Of a DNA stretch of 64,000 bases, positions 46,613 to 59,700 are shown one piece after another. How positions within the stretch are numbered: the first letter of the stretch is position 1; each line of letters begins with the position of its first letter. The position numbers and the translations under genes were made by a program. Under the pieces are notes generated by a model. It was not told the origin of the DNA, did not search any database, and worked only from the letters and a program-made list of their open reading frames with translations. This stretch comes from Apostichopus japonicus (Eukaryota > Echinodermata > Holothuroidea > Aspidochirotida > Stichopodidae): assembly GCF_037975245.1 (NCBI RefSeq), contig NC_092564.1, positions 14,943,984-15,007,983 on the forward strand, written 5' to 3'.

Positions 46613-46829
46613 TGAGAACATAATAATAGAAAACAACAAAGAAACAATGGAAGATGTCAAAGTTAGAGAAAGTCATACAAGTAACGGTAAGGAAGGTCAC
46701 AATAACCTTGATTTCGAGACATGTTACACAGACAGCGACGCTGATAATTTGAAAAATGGACTACCATTTTGCTTACGTTCGGTCTTTACTTATAATGCAA
46801 TGTGGGAGATTGACGGTATGGTGATGTAG
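46599..46829 (+). other. Shifted-frame extension after the receptor B stop
   Basis: Identical by eye to 10256-10486, including the open +1 frame ending WEIDGMVM. The same alternatives apply: spliced C-terminus, truncated ancestral tail or homogenised 3' UTR. Confidence 0.35.
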
Positions 46830-49233
46830 AGAACATAACTATATGATCAAGATCACAAGTTGAAACACAGCGAACGGCAGAGAAAGATTAGTAAACAGCA
46901 ACAAACAACACCGCGCGGATAACATTATTTTCGAAGAAAACCCCGAACAGACAGACCTTCAGTGAAATACAACCTTTTACATGGAAAATAATATACCGAT
47001 ACTGAGTAAGTATAGGATGAGTATATTTCTGTGAGTACTGATTTTAAGATCGAATTTAGAACATTTCAAAAAATACAACTAGATAATTACGATGATGTAA
47101 CAACAGTAACAGAACAGAAAGATCGGAAAACAGTAACATGCGAAATGGTAATTGCTAAGGAGAGTTAGGCATAATAATTATAATAATAACAGTATTTTCG
47201 GGAAACACCAGACTGAGAGACAACAACGATATACAGTCGTTTACTTGTGATGTCACAATTAATGTTGTAGTCTTGTCATATTAGTACCATGGTGAGTCTA
47301 AGTATTTCTCTAATTTTCTACATCTGCCTGTCTATAGCCTTTTTGCAGTCTGTCATACCAACATGCAACATATACATAAACATTTAATGAAGAGCGGAAA
47401 TGAATACAAAGTACAATTAGATGATCCTAAATGACATAAATTACTATATCTTTGTTTCAACGTAAATGTAATAAGTACAATAGGAAAGTTATTGAAACAA
47501 TAAATGGGGACATTTAGCTCACTCTTTATATTATAGTCACAAAACAAGTAGCAGCCTGGCAGATGTAAGTAAACTAACACAAACTATAATAGCTTTGCAA
47601 ATTAACATCATCATTTAGGCTTCATGTCAGTCTGTGCAACCACGTAGTTGCTAGCACTTAAAACTTGATTTACTTTACATCGCTATTGTAAAATTATAGG
47701 CCTATCCATAAGTGAGTCCTTGCAGGTCGAACGTCAAAGTAGGTCATTCTACTTACTACATCGAGCATTGGATATCGGACTATTAAGAGAATTATAGTTA
47801 ATCATGCCATATTGTCTTTTAGTAGGGTTTTCACATGTTAGGGATTACATAATCTTCCGGGGTTACTAGGCTGAACGGTTTACTTATTCATTAAAGCTAA
47901 CAACTAATTGAAGATATACACTTGAAAGACAATGTATAACCCTCTCAATTGTAAGCAGTTAAAATAATTGTACTTCAGTGGTCGGTTAGTGAGTTAACAA
48001 AACTTGTACAAACTTTTACAACTAAATTCCTATAGAAGCCATACAAATATCATATTGAATAGTGACTCCGTTAGTTTCATTTTAATTGATAATATACTAA
48101 ACTGGTCATCATATATAGTCTAATAAAGCATCGTTTTTATTGTTAATACGAGCAGCAATCTGTCAGCAATGTCAAGCACAGGTTAAGTATTATTGTACCT
48201 ATTTACGAAAGCTAAAGGGGCTAATGATATGTAAAACATAATAACAGTTTTCTGGTCAACTTTGACAGACAGTGTAGACAATAAACATTGTACCTGTAAT
48301 CCTTGCAAATGGGGATTTTGAATGTTTCTACCAAATGCGCTGCCATGTCGACCGTAATGCGCGTAATATATACCGTCTAAAGATCGCCAAAGATTGCGTA
48401 ATGAGTTATGAGTGTTAAATGCCATATACTAGCTAGACAATGTCACATCATGTTAGTTGGGAATGTACAGGTGCGCCTCCCTTAGAGAAAATTCGCAGTG
48501 TTTCAGAGACTTCTGCGTGTTAAGTTTCGCGGAATTACATAGGATTGATTAATTTTGGACCTGTCTAGAGATTTCTATTTTGTCTTTTGTCATTATTCTA
48601 CACAAAAAAGAGATTTGTTACTTTATACAAGCTAATTTTAGACATGATGGGTATTCTACTAGACGTTTCTGATATTTCCGTTGTGCTGGTTGCTATGGTG
48701 AATTGGTCTCTCAATTTTAATCTTATCCTTACATTGTTGATTTTTTCATTTTCAATTGTAATATAGTATTTGCCTGAATATCCACCAGTAAATGACACTA
48801 TCGATTTACTTTAATGTCACGTCTACTCCACAAATATATGTTATGGACAGAAATATCTTGGAATGTATCTTGGGAAGGTATTGGCTATACATACGTATAA
48901 TTTATGTTGATATCGTCTTATAAGCTTATTTTGGCTTGAATCAACGTTTGAAATGTTAATTAATTCTAACCCATCGATTGATGAATTTCTGGTGTTCCTC
49001 TCAAAATTTCTCAGTCTCTCTCCGAGGTGAATAATGTCCACATTTTGTTTTACAAACCTTTGGGGCCTAACTTCAGTCATAAAAGACATATAACTTTTTG
49101 CTTGGCCCTCTGCTACAGAGTAAACTCTTTTTAACCTCAACTGTTTTAACATTTAATCTAAGTAATATTTCTATAAATATATCGGGATTTGTCTTTCCCA
49201 CCGAAAGGATGCCTGTTTTTTCTCGTTTGAATT
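46830..49233. other. Downstream of receptor B, no firm gene
   Basis: Counterpart of 10487-12904, with small indels. The minus-strand 103-codon frame (48841-49152) is retained. No kinase exons found. Confidence 0.5.
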
Positions 49234-49239
49234 ACCTAC

Positions 49240-50197
49240 CAGGGCTGGAAATAAACGAAGGCCATGGCTGACGTATTTTCCAGGATGGCCTTGGTGCCCT
49301 ACAAAAACACCTATACCATCAAAAGCCACAAAGGATGTCGTGCCCAAATTCCTTGGCCGTATAATTTAGCCGCTGTGCCCTTTCACTTTAATGCATGCAA
49401 TGCCAAGTAGATTCATAAAACCATACAAGATAAAGATCAGATAATAACAAACTATGAGTCATGCATGCATGTGTCTTTTCATAGACAGTGATTTTTACAT
49501 GATATTTAAGGGATGTGCCCACGCCCCGCCCAGCACTAAAATTACCGCCCAGCACTGTCTTAAAAATCGTGAATCCCGCCCAGCAGTATTTTCATCTAAA
49601 ATCCCGACATTCCTAACAATATATTCAACATAAATTGGGCCAAGCCTCTGCCAAAATCATACAGACAAATAATGCATTAGTTACGCATGCGAGAAACATT
49701 GCTTACGGCTCTCAATCGGTCCCTTGTAAAATCTCTTTGAAACAAACTAAAAACTTTTTCCATGTGCGTAATATATTTCACTAAAAAAAAAAATTAAAAA
49801 ATGTAAATTGTTAGCAAAACTAGTACTTGTGTATGTGCTTATAAAGCTACACAAGTGCCAGCATTCGGCATCCGAGCACCTTCAAAAATCGACAAATTTC
49901 TCAAAGGGGAGGGGGACACCCCTCCCTCTTAAACCCCTCCCCCAGGACGGCGATCAGTAAACCCGGCACTCAGGAAATCCTGGGCACATCCCTGAAATTA
50001 GCAGAGTTAAAAAAGAGGACAACCCAAAAGTATGTGTAATGTGTTCTGCTGCATACTCATAAAATCACATTAAGCTAATACTGATGTTTCTTTTTGGCTG
50101 TTTAGCAACAGAACTTTTTGGCCTTGGTGCCCTCCCAAATTCATAAGTCACAGAAGCCAAATGTCCTTGCCCTCACCAAGCCTTACTTCCATCCCTG
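49240..50197. mobile_element. TIR element with CAGGGCTGGAAATAA ends (copy B)
   Basis: Same insertion as 12911-13867, flanked by ACCTAC (49234-49239, 50198-50203), and includes the nested AGGGATGTGCCCA element. Confidence 0.7.
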
Positions 50198-50203
50198 ACC
50201 TAC

Positions 50204-53200
50204 CTATAAGCTTTCCCGCATTACAAAACTTCTTTAACTGTGGTTTTTGAGAGACCTCACTCCAATTGGTAAGATTATCATTATCAAAACATTTGCAATT
50301 TCCCAACTTGTATAGTTATTTACAGCACTCCCCAACCCTCCTGCTTATTTTTTTTTTAAATACCTTAATAAGCTCTTTTATAAATTATTTAGAACAATAA
50401 AACAGATAAGGTAAATATATATGTCCTCTGTAACGCTAACAGAGAGGGAAGTGTAAATATGATTAATCTCCATGTTTTTGCCTACAGTTAAAAGACAAGC
50501 TGTGTAAATATGTACATTAAACGAACATTTTAGACCTTGAAAAGTACTTTTTAATTATGCCCGTACGCAAATATTATTCTTGTAATTTAAACATAAGGTG
50601 ATATTATCCCATCCAATTCCGTTAAGTATGTGATGTTTGGGCTCTTTTGAATTTCTCAGTACCTGAAGCGAATTTTGCTAGCCAGTTTGTATTAAACAAC
50701 AGTTTCCAGGTAGAATTGATAATTGTATTGTTTTATTTTGATGTTTTGAAAGAAAATAAGGTGTATTATATTGGTGAATTTTTCACCGATGATGGTCACA
50801 TTTATTTTGTCGTATCAAAATGTTGTTATTAAGCATAATATTCCAAATTTCCCTATCACCTATTACTAGGGCATAATTTCTTAAATATGTATGAACGCCT
50901 ACTGTATAAAATTCTCCTTACAAACCAGAACCACACATTTTGTATACAGATCTTTTTTTCACGAATAACGCTCCCACCCAGGGGAGGAAGGTATCCACGT
51001 CACGAGTTTAATTGGAATTCTATTTTTGTTATTCCGTATATTACGTTTATATTAGTCAGGGAGCCTAACATTAAATACTTCAGTTTCGTTTCCTGATTAG
51101 GTTTATATAGGCTCAATTCATTATCTATTCCGTATAAAAGTAAATGATTTCTGCTCTTTGTTCCTTTTTTATTTGTAGCTCTGAAAGTGAAACTTTAGAG
51201 CACCTTTTCTATTTTGTCCAATAGTAACAAAGCAACAAAATGCAACTTACACTAGCCGTATATTAGGAAAAAAGTGTTAATATAGATTAATTGATTGTAT
51301 ACTTCAGAGATGTAGTTCCAATGAACAGCCCTATTTAACTTCTTTGTTATGCATGCAAAGTGCTTTATGTTTTACAGGCAAGAACATGGTTTCATATGCA
51401 ATGACTTTTTGTTTAAAGATTAAGGTCATTTTTGAAATTGAACACTACATTCTCACCAAACAAAAGAAATTTGAAAATGATTGAGAAGTAAAAGTCTTTC
51501 TTCAATTGCTTTTGATTTGCGGTACTGTGAATATATTTTCTTTGTTTTCTTGTTCACTCCTACGGTTTTTATGTATGTCTATGGAGCATTTGATCACTGT
51601 ACTAAGAGTAAGTTGAATGACTTTTTCTTTGCAAACACCTACGTCACCAAATATTCTTTTATGTAGAAAAGTTTTGTGAAGAAAGACATGAAATAATAGA
51701 GATGCACAAAAAAAAAACTTTTGAAGTGTTATCTTTTTTTGTATGTACGTGCCTTCATGAGGTTTTCATTGTGTGTGTTTATTTTCTGTATTGATTATCG
51801 TTCCATAAAATATCAGGAGAAATAATCCTTAAGAACAATATATTGGAATGATTGGTTTAAGAAGCCATTAAAATAAATGCAAAGTCGTTGGTTGTACAAG
51901 AATTACTAGAGATAGCTATAAATAAATGATTACATATTGTTATTCAAAGGTATATATATATATCATGATTTAAAAGTAAGGCTGAACAGGAGGGGTGGAG
52001 ATAGTGGCAGTTTCTTCATGTTTTATAATTAACAAACTGCCCTTTGTTATTAAAAAGTGCCCTTTCTGTTCCAAAATTAATTATATCATAAATTTAAAAA
52101 GTACCCTACCCTTAAAACAAAATATTGAAATGTGTGTCCTCGGAAGGCACAGATGACCCAATGTTGGAAAGTTTTATGCAGCATTGTGGTTTCCACAAAT
52201 CCCAGTGCCCCCCCCCCCCCTTCGGCTCGCCCCTCCCCTTCCCCGTCCGTCCAGATTGAAGCCTTTCCGTCCGCCCCTGAAGTTGAATCGACCTTGATGA
52301 GTGACAGAGGGTTGAAACCATGTTGTAATGGGTGAAATCACATAACATCACTTGAATCTCTAGTTTGTACTTATAAATATCGACACGTAACTCCACATGA
52401 TAAAACGCTTTTACTCTAAAACCCGGAATCACTACCGCTCATCAGAACACAAAGCATATGTGAGGTATGTGAACTCATTGGTCACATGATCATTTTTACT
52501 TGACATTAGTCTTAGAAATTTTGTTGAGGATATTGACAACCTTCAACTGTCAGCCAAAGAATGTAAGAATAATATTTGTTATAAGTAATTGTGTAATCGG
52601 GATAGAAGTTTACCTCTGAACAGTTTTAAGAGGAAAATATGTTATGATTCTCCAAGGTTTAGTCATATTTCCAATTCTTTTTTCTTCTTTCTTGCTCTTC
52701 AAACAGGTCATTGCGTTCATGTTTACCAAATATTTACGCTGTAAAATATGTACGCAACACATGCATTTTTTGCATGTTAATGGCAATTAGGGTAAGTATA
52801 CAAATTTTAAACTAAAATGCATTATTATAGAATCGTCCTTTGAACGAATGAAGGAAAGTTTTCTTGATTCCCAAAAAAATGAATATTTATTCTTCGAGAT
52901 ACCCTTTACGACTCTACACAAGTGATGAGGATATGTTTTGGACTGCTCCTTAAATATCTGAACGAAATCTGGCTCGTCAAGTTAACGAATCGAATGTATC
53001 TAATATTATTAAGCAATTCTAAACTAAGTTGAAACAGCTGCTTTTCCTATTATCAATATATCTATTTTTTTATAGTTCGTAATATGATTACTGAATAAGA
53101 TATCCCATATCATCGGATATGGTCGCAAATGATTGGTCGCATGTCAGAGGATGAGGAAGTATATCAGACAATATGAAATGATTAGCCAAGGTAATCCATG

Positions 53201-53579
53201 CGCAGCTTATACTTACTCCGTGACGATGTATTCATAAAATCAGTTAATATTACTTTTTCTTATGAGGAAATGCTCCGTATAGAATTTCCCATGTTATATT
53301 GCTTGAGTCTTGTAATGTAAGCACGCTTGTTTCTCTTTGTAAATGTCATGTATACAGTCGTTCTGCACTCGCTACTTAATTAACTTCAGTCTGTCGTCAT
53401 AAAATACATTTAAGAAACTGAGTTTGCTTTGTTTGTATTTTGTTGTTGTTGTAAAAATCTGTGCGAATTTTACTTTCGTTTAATATACTTAATTCTTTCT
53501 TTTTTGATTGTAAAGTCCTTGTCATGTATGGCCGAACGTTACCACGAGACATTATAAAAATTATAATTATTATATAATT
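50204..53579. other. Downstream flank of receptor B, no gene seen
   Basis: Counterpart of 13868-18075. The TTAA element is absent (empty site at about 52945). A C-run lies near 52210. Confidence 0.5.
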
Positions 53580-54229
53580 ACTCACTGTGAAATTCAATGG
53601 AGTTTTTAAACGTATTCATCTTAGCAAAAATATTTAACCAAACATTGTGATGGTTAATGATGCTTAAAGGGGACCGCATGCAGTGGACTTCAAAATGTGA
53701 GATGTAACTGGAAATGACAATTATTTATAACACATTTAATGAGGATTACTTGCTAACATTCCGCGGACATATATATTGGCATAATAGTCTTCTTTTGTCG
53801 GGATTTAGGCCTAATATAAATAAGAACCTACGAACTACCACTATCAGGTTATACGCGGAGGTACATGGGAGCTGGAGTAACTTTTGAGGACTGGGGGGGG
53901 GGGGGGGTGACAGATAAAATAAAATACACAACTTTGTTATATGAGTTTTTGCTGAGATTATTGTTGCCTTTTACTCATGTATATGCATTAACTCAATGGT
54001 CTCTCAGTGGGGTAATACAATTTGGATGTTCCTTGCATCTTAATTTCAAACAGTTTCAATGTAATCGACGTAGTAAGACCACCCAGGGGTGGAAAAGTAC
54101 AGGCAATGAAGCGAAGTGCACAGTAAAACCAGTTACCATTCTTCTTTACATGTGAGTAGGGTCACGTGCACGCAGAAATACGACTGACGATAATAAACAT
54201 AAGAACACAAATCTTTTTATTGGGATTTG

Positions 54230-54370
54230 TTAGGATTACAAATATCCTCAGTTCTTACTGTAATCCTAATAGCACATGCTACCGGTTTATCAGATTTGTT
54301 AGCACAATCGAGTTTTCACTGTGATATAGTTTTATGATTTACAGTAGTTATTATAGTCTCTGTGTGAATC
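54230..54370 (-). repeat. Inverted copy of a flank block
   Basis: The reverse complement resembles 4125-4240 and 39405-39520, sharing GCCGATTCACACA, AACTACTGTAAATC, ACAAATCTGATAAA and CGGTAGCATGTGCTATTA. It may be a dispersed repeat that also sits in the receptor flanks. Confidence 0.6.
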
Positions 54371-54877
54371 GGCTGACGTCACACACTGTCCTCTTCTCTT
54401 GTCTCTATACTCGGCCTTTGGGCTAAGATCATGTGTAGTATCTGTTCCCTATCGAGGTGAATGGTGATGCACACCTAACGATGATCACACAGTCACAGTC
54501 CCGATGCAAGGGGACTGGGGCTGAGAGCAGATCAGTCGTTTGGTAGTTTGGTTTTCGTGCCCAGGTTCTTTCCTGTGCGACTTTTCCTTAAAAAAAAGTA
54601 CTTGAAACAGTAACAGTGACGAAGACATCGGTCGGTTTGTGGACTGCCTGTACCCGTACCCGACAATCTACCCAAATGTTATGTTTTAATAACTGACATA
54701 ATTGTGAATTGAATCTAAACGTGTGATCCTACAGGTTAAAAGCATGGCGTTTGTGTTTGTCTTTGCGTGGTTTCTTACTTATTTTATTACAATAAATATT
54801 GCTGCTTTGGCTGCATCCCTGCCTAACGTTTATTTCTAGAGATGAACTCCAGTTGTAGCAAATCGATGATGTAGCCT

Positions 54878-54960
54878 ATGATTAAGAATATCGTCATCCA
54901 TTGTATCAAAAGCAGATCTTAAATCAAACATTATCAGACAAACGCCGTTGTCGTGCCTTC
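54878..54960 (-). pseudogene. LINE reverse-transcriptase fragment
   Basis: Minus-strand reading gives LIMFDLRSAFDTMDDDILNH, an RT block like DISAAFDTVDH of the LINE at 6401-7498, with no further RT sequence around it. A short decayed LINE piece. Confidence 0.55.
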
Positions 54961-56446
54961 ATGTGTGCGCATCACTTGTGCACTTTAAGTAGTAGCAGTT
55001 TCGGTGCTACGACTCTTCAGAGAAGCACGGTGTGACATTTAGGATAAAAGATCATGTTTGTTAATGAACGAGCTAAGTTGAACATTTACAGATTTAGAGA
55101 GATAGAGAGAAATGTTAAATTGGATATAGGACGATAGCTTCTAAAAACATTAATATCAAGGTCACACGTTTGCAGGAGCGGGTGGATAATGACCTGTTTA
55201 CAAGTACTAAATGAATGATCTTCAAGTGCAAATACGTCCTTGAAGGTCATTATAGGTATGATTGTTCATTACAAATACAGTCTCATTTTCGTAAATCCTT
55301 TATAACCCATTTGTGTCACAACACTGACCTGCTTTAAATTTTTATTATTATTATTTCACACTTTCACATTCTGGTTGAAGTCAAGCGAAACTAGTTTCCT
55401 TGTTCCTTGTCTGACGAAGAAAAATATGTTTAGTAAATAGATTTTTTTGTTTTGTTAAAACAGATACTCACAACCCATTTATAAGTTGTATTCACTAGAT
55501 ATGCAAGTCTCAAAGTGGAAAGTGTTTCTAGCGATTGCTGTATATTCTTTACAAGTATATCAAAGGTGGCGACTCAAGATGTGTACATATATACAATATA
55601 AATAAATATTTCTTTTCTTTGTTTTTTCTTATTTTTTAAAATTGGCAGAAGGATATGAGTCTCATATTTTGAGAGTTGATAAACAGGTAACTTTAAAGAA
55701 AGACAGACACAGAAACAGAGGAATCAGAGTAGCCCACTTCCCTCCCTCACCCCCGTCCAATGCAAAGTATGGGGCAGAAGTATGACCCACCACCCCCCCC
55801 CCCCCCAACCAACACACCCATGCACAATTGTGTAACTAGAGATGCACTCCACAGTAGTGCTGGATCATGTAGCTTGCCATGTATACTTGCATATAGCAAA
55901 AACTATGAGATACAAATATCAATCAGACATCTTGTTATACAGGTCAAATTTTTGAGAAAAATAATTGTAGATCAGAGGGACACTTTGGGTTTCATCAGTC
56001 GAAATTTTTTTGAAGTTTTTGAAATAATGTTCCCGTCTAGGCCATCGTCAGATCAACAAAAGTAAACACCTTCAGGCCAAGGTCTTCCAACTGGCCACCG
56101 GTTTACTGTCACCTCCTCCCCCCCCCCCTTTTTACCTCCCCTACTTTTTGATACATTCCAAGCCAGTAAGAAAGGAAAGATACGTCGATAATACATGCTT
56201 TATGGATATCGATTATGGTACTTTTTCCCTGCTTCTTGAAAGTAAAACTTCGTCACACGAATTGCACGTTTAATGCCAGAACAATTCACACCCTATCAGA
56301 ACAACAAATAACGGAGAAAGTTAAATGATCTTTTGTATTAAATGATCCGTTGTATAGTCCACACTAATTATATTTTCATTGTGTTATTGACACCATTTAA
56401 ATGGCATCGTTAAGAACTTAAGAAAGGACATCCACAGCTTAGGCAG

Positions 56447-56540
56447 ATAGGTATATGTAAGTCGGTATATAGAGGGTATAGGTTAGTATGTAGGTAGGCA
56501 GGTAGGTACAGCAGTCGGATAGGTGGGTATCTTAGTGGGT
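56447..56540. repeat. TAGG microsatellite split by a transposon
   Basis: Imperfect GTAGGTAGG/TAGGTGGG repeats end at 56540 and resume at 59625-59700, on the far side of the 56542-59624 element. Confidence 0.7.
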
Positions 56541-57496
56541 ACACTCAAAAAAATGAAGTGTTAAATTTGAATCGTAAAGTGTTGAATTTAACACCCCACC
56601 CTGTTTGGATTAGGGACAACACCCACCGGGTCAAATTAACACTTCAGAAGTGTAACATAATATAACACTTTGCGAGTGTTGCCTTAACAACACCCATACA
56701 AGTGTCAAAATAACACTTCCTGGTGTTGAAGGTACACTACAGGGAGTAAAATTAACACAATAAAGTGTTCATTTGTTAAAACTTCTGGGTGTCAACATGA
56801 CACTTCAGGAAGTAAAATTAACACCATAAAGTGTTCATTTGTTAGCACTTCTGGGTGTCAAAATTGCACTTCAGGGAGTATAATTAACACTCTAGTGCAC
56901 ATTTTTTGGCCTTCTGGGTGTCAAAGTTCTGCTTCAGTGAGTAGAATTACCACCATATGGTGTTCATTTGTCATCTGTGTCAAGATGATACTTAATGGAC
57001 TCTCAACACACAATAGTGCTCTCTCGTTTATACTTCTGGATGTATATTTAACTGCTGGTTTGTAAAGTTTTACATGTTTATTATGTAACGCAAATACAAT
57101 ACTGTTATGTAAAATTTTGCCAGAAAAGTTTACATCGCACCCGTTTAGAAAATATTTTATACAGGTTTTAGGTTAATTATTACCTAGTAATTAGGTAAAC
57201 AATATGGATGCATGTTTGAATCGCTCACAGCAGAAAGTTACATTTAAGAGAGAGCAAAAAGCAATGACAACACAAACAATTCAGAATGTGGGATTTTCTA
57301 CTCTACTACCTTCCTATTCCAGAGGTCCATTTATTATATCCCATTAAATTTAAAACGAACAATTTAGGCTATAAAAGTATTGTCTTGTGGAATTAAGTCA
57401 ACTTAAAAGTGCCAACATTTTCAAATGCTACAGTGCAGTTACTTGGTCTTTATTTTTTTGCACATGCCTTTTGTTTCTAGATTAAAGACAAAGAAA

Positions 57497-57960
57497 CAAC
57501 TCTTCCCAAAGTCAATTTCAAATAAGCAACAACTTTAGAAAAATTCTGATCCATGGGATGAGAAAACATGGAGTGCTGTGTATGATGACTGCTACACTAC
57601 AGTGACTATGTCTTTGTTGTTGGCAAATGCCTTTTGGTATTCCAGATTAAATGGAAGAAACAACTCTTCCCAAAGTCAATTTCAAATAAGCAACAACTTT
57701 AGATATATGCTGATCCGTGGGATGAGAAAACGTGGAGTACTGTCTATGATGACTGCTACACTGCAGGTACTTTGTCTTTGTTGTTGGCTCGTGCCTTTGG
57801 TATTCCAAATTAAACACAAAGAAAAAACTCTTCCCAAAGAAAATTCCAAATAAGCAACAACTTTACATACATTCTGATCCGTAAGATGAGGAAACATGGA
57901 GTTCTGTCTATGACAACTGCTAAACTGCAGTAACTTTGTCTTTTTTGTCGGCACGGTGAG
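57497..57960. repeat. Three-copy tandem repeat, period about 163 bp
   Basis: ACTCTTCCCAAAGTCAATTTC-like blocks start near 57497, 57660 and 57824. Each is followed by GATGAGAAAACATGGAGT and ACTTTGTCTTTGTTGTTGG blocks. The third unit is more diverged. Confidence 0.8.
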
Positions 57961-57987
57961 CATAAAAATCTCGAATCTGGTTGCGTT

Positions 57988-59300
57988 TCACACCACCAGG
58001 CAACTTGTAGACAACTTTTTGGAAAAATTCCCAGGCACCGAGACTTGCAATTTGGTATATTTCAGATTTAACAGGTAGAATAATTTGAAGCAAACATTAA
58101 TGGCTTCATAAATGTCCTCTGGGGTAGGGCATGTCTCTGGATGATCACAAATGACTGCTTGGGGTGTATTTTGCTTCCTCCAAGAAGTTACACATATTGC
58201 TGAGGTCTTTCTGAAATCTTTTGCAAATAGAATTCCAAGTTGATGCTTCCTAAGTAACAACAAAGAAAAGAAAAGAAAATTCCCATCATAATGAAGTTGT
58301 GTTAAAACCTTCTTGGAGCATAAGCAGTTTTTTACATGTACCCCTCACAAAACATGAACATTCCTAAAAAAAATGCCCACAATTTAATCAGTTGTGATTC
58401 TAACTTCTTCAAGTACGTTTGAATCTAGAAAGCCAGATGGCCTATAGTGATTACTTGTCAAAACAGGAACTTGCATTAAACTTTCATCAGACAAGGAAGG
58501 CAACTTTTATAACCAATGCATCATGTTAACAATGCTTAAAGCAATGCTCACTCCCACTGCAATTGTGTAGATTGATATGAATTATAACAGCTAGATCACT
58601 TCCATAAGATAGCTAAATTATAGTTGGGCCTAGGCCTAGGTCTAAAAGTATCACCAATCCACATCAGCTTCGGCCTACTTGCTACAACTTACAAGCTAAA
58701 ATGGCAATTAGTGGTAATTATATATTGCATTACATGAATATATGTTTATCCCTTATTGAACATAGTACCAGCGTGTTCTATAGGCCCATGCCCGATGCTA
58801 TTTAAAATGCATTGTCTTGAAATAGCCTAAGTATACCCTACTACTACTAGTACTAGGCCTAGTAGTACTACTTAAAAAAGTGACTCGCAGGGTATACGAA
58901 GTTACGGTTAACGCACAAAAAGGAATAGAATGCACTAGATTACAATAAAGGCCTAGACCAAAGTCCTCCGTCCGTCCGAAAGGCAATTCCGTTTAATGTT
59001 TACTTGTATGTAGGCTACACTGATTCGTTGACAATTATGAGTTGACTATGACAAACAGCAGCTAGCCTATTATATTAACTTATAGTATGACTTTAACGTT
59101 AGGTCTACGTAACGCAAGCGATTCAAATGCATTCGTCTACCCAGCTTAGTCGTGGGTCTCTAAGCATATCTCGTTCTTGTCACGTACACTTACATAATAT
59201 CAAAACATACCTTCGAATTTTTCAATCAATTCTTCCAGGCCCCAGTCTCCTATAACGTCATTTTCATGCCATTGTAGCTCGTTATCGCACACTGAGTACG
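57988..59300 (-). pseudogene. SAM-domain protein gene traces inside the transposon
   Basis: On the minus strand an exon from about 59300 to 59211 reads ELQWHENDVIGDWGLEELIE then KFEG, with a good donor (GAAG/GTATGT). DWGLEELIEKF resembles the first helices of a SAM domain. A frame at 58263-57988 contains YEAINVCFKLFYLLNLKY. From memory, similar wording occurs in the C-terminal region of multicopy SAMD3-like proteins in other animals. The part between is not resolved and no full gene model was found. It could be captured or transposon-borne. Confidence 0.3.
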
Positions 59301-59700
59301 TAACGTTTTGTGGCTTGAACGTATATATGGCTGTGGTTACTATAGTACATTTAGTAACGATAAATGTCGACAAACTGGTACAAGTATTGCTAGGTACGGT
59401 AAATGTGTGTTCACGGTACGGTGGTACTTACACTAAGAATCCAGCTGACGGGAGGTTTGACCAATCAGAATACTCGAACTGAAAGTACACTTCTGCAGGT
59501 GTTAAAAAATTCACGCTACATAAATTATGTAACCCTACTCAGGGTCAGAGTAACCCTTCAGGTGTAGGGTGAACGGCTACACCTGGAAAGTGTTAAAATT
59601 CAACACTCCATTTTTTTGCGTGTAGGTAGGCATGTAGATTATGTATGTAACGTAGGTGGGGAGGGTGTTAAGTGTTCATAGTTAGGTAGGTAAGTAGGTA

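Larger units (their letters stand above)
30498..53579 (+). repeat. Long duplicated unit, copy B
   Basis: Collinear with 1-18075. It contains kinase exons 9-11 (which here complete receptor C), the intergenic stretch, receptor B and downstream DNA. Insertions found only here are 34228-39059 and 42418-44045. It lacks the MITEs at 5466 and 16629 of copy A. Long indel-free stretches are nearly identical, which points to recent duplication or ongoing conversion. Confidence 0.9.
53580..56541. other. Spacer between units B and D
   Basis: Unique DNA with homopolymer runs (53889, 55790, 56120). Two recognisable relics lie in it (54230-54370 and 54878-54960). No intact gene. Confidence 0.5.
56542..59624. 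mobile_element. CACTA-like element with GTGTTAA subterminal repeats, 3.1 kb
   Basis: Inverted ends are CACTCAAAAAAATGAAGTGTT and, reversed, CACGCAAAAAAATGGAGTGTT. A 2-bp duplication TA flanks the element (56540-56541, 59625-59626). About 400 bp inside the left end and 150 bp inside the right end are packed with AACAC/GTGTT motifs, as expected of transposase-binding subterminal repeats. The interior has a three-copy tandem repeat and minus-strand coding traces. No transposase recognised. Confidence 0.7.

Noticed and set aside
57682-57963. 93-codon minus-strand frame
   Set aside because: It is produced by the 163-bp tandem repeat, not by a conserved protein.
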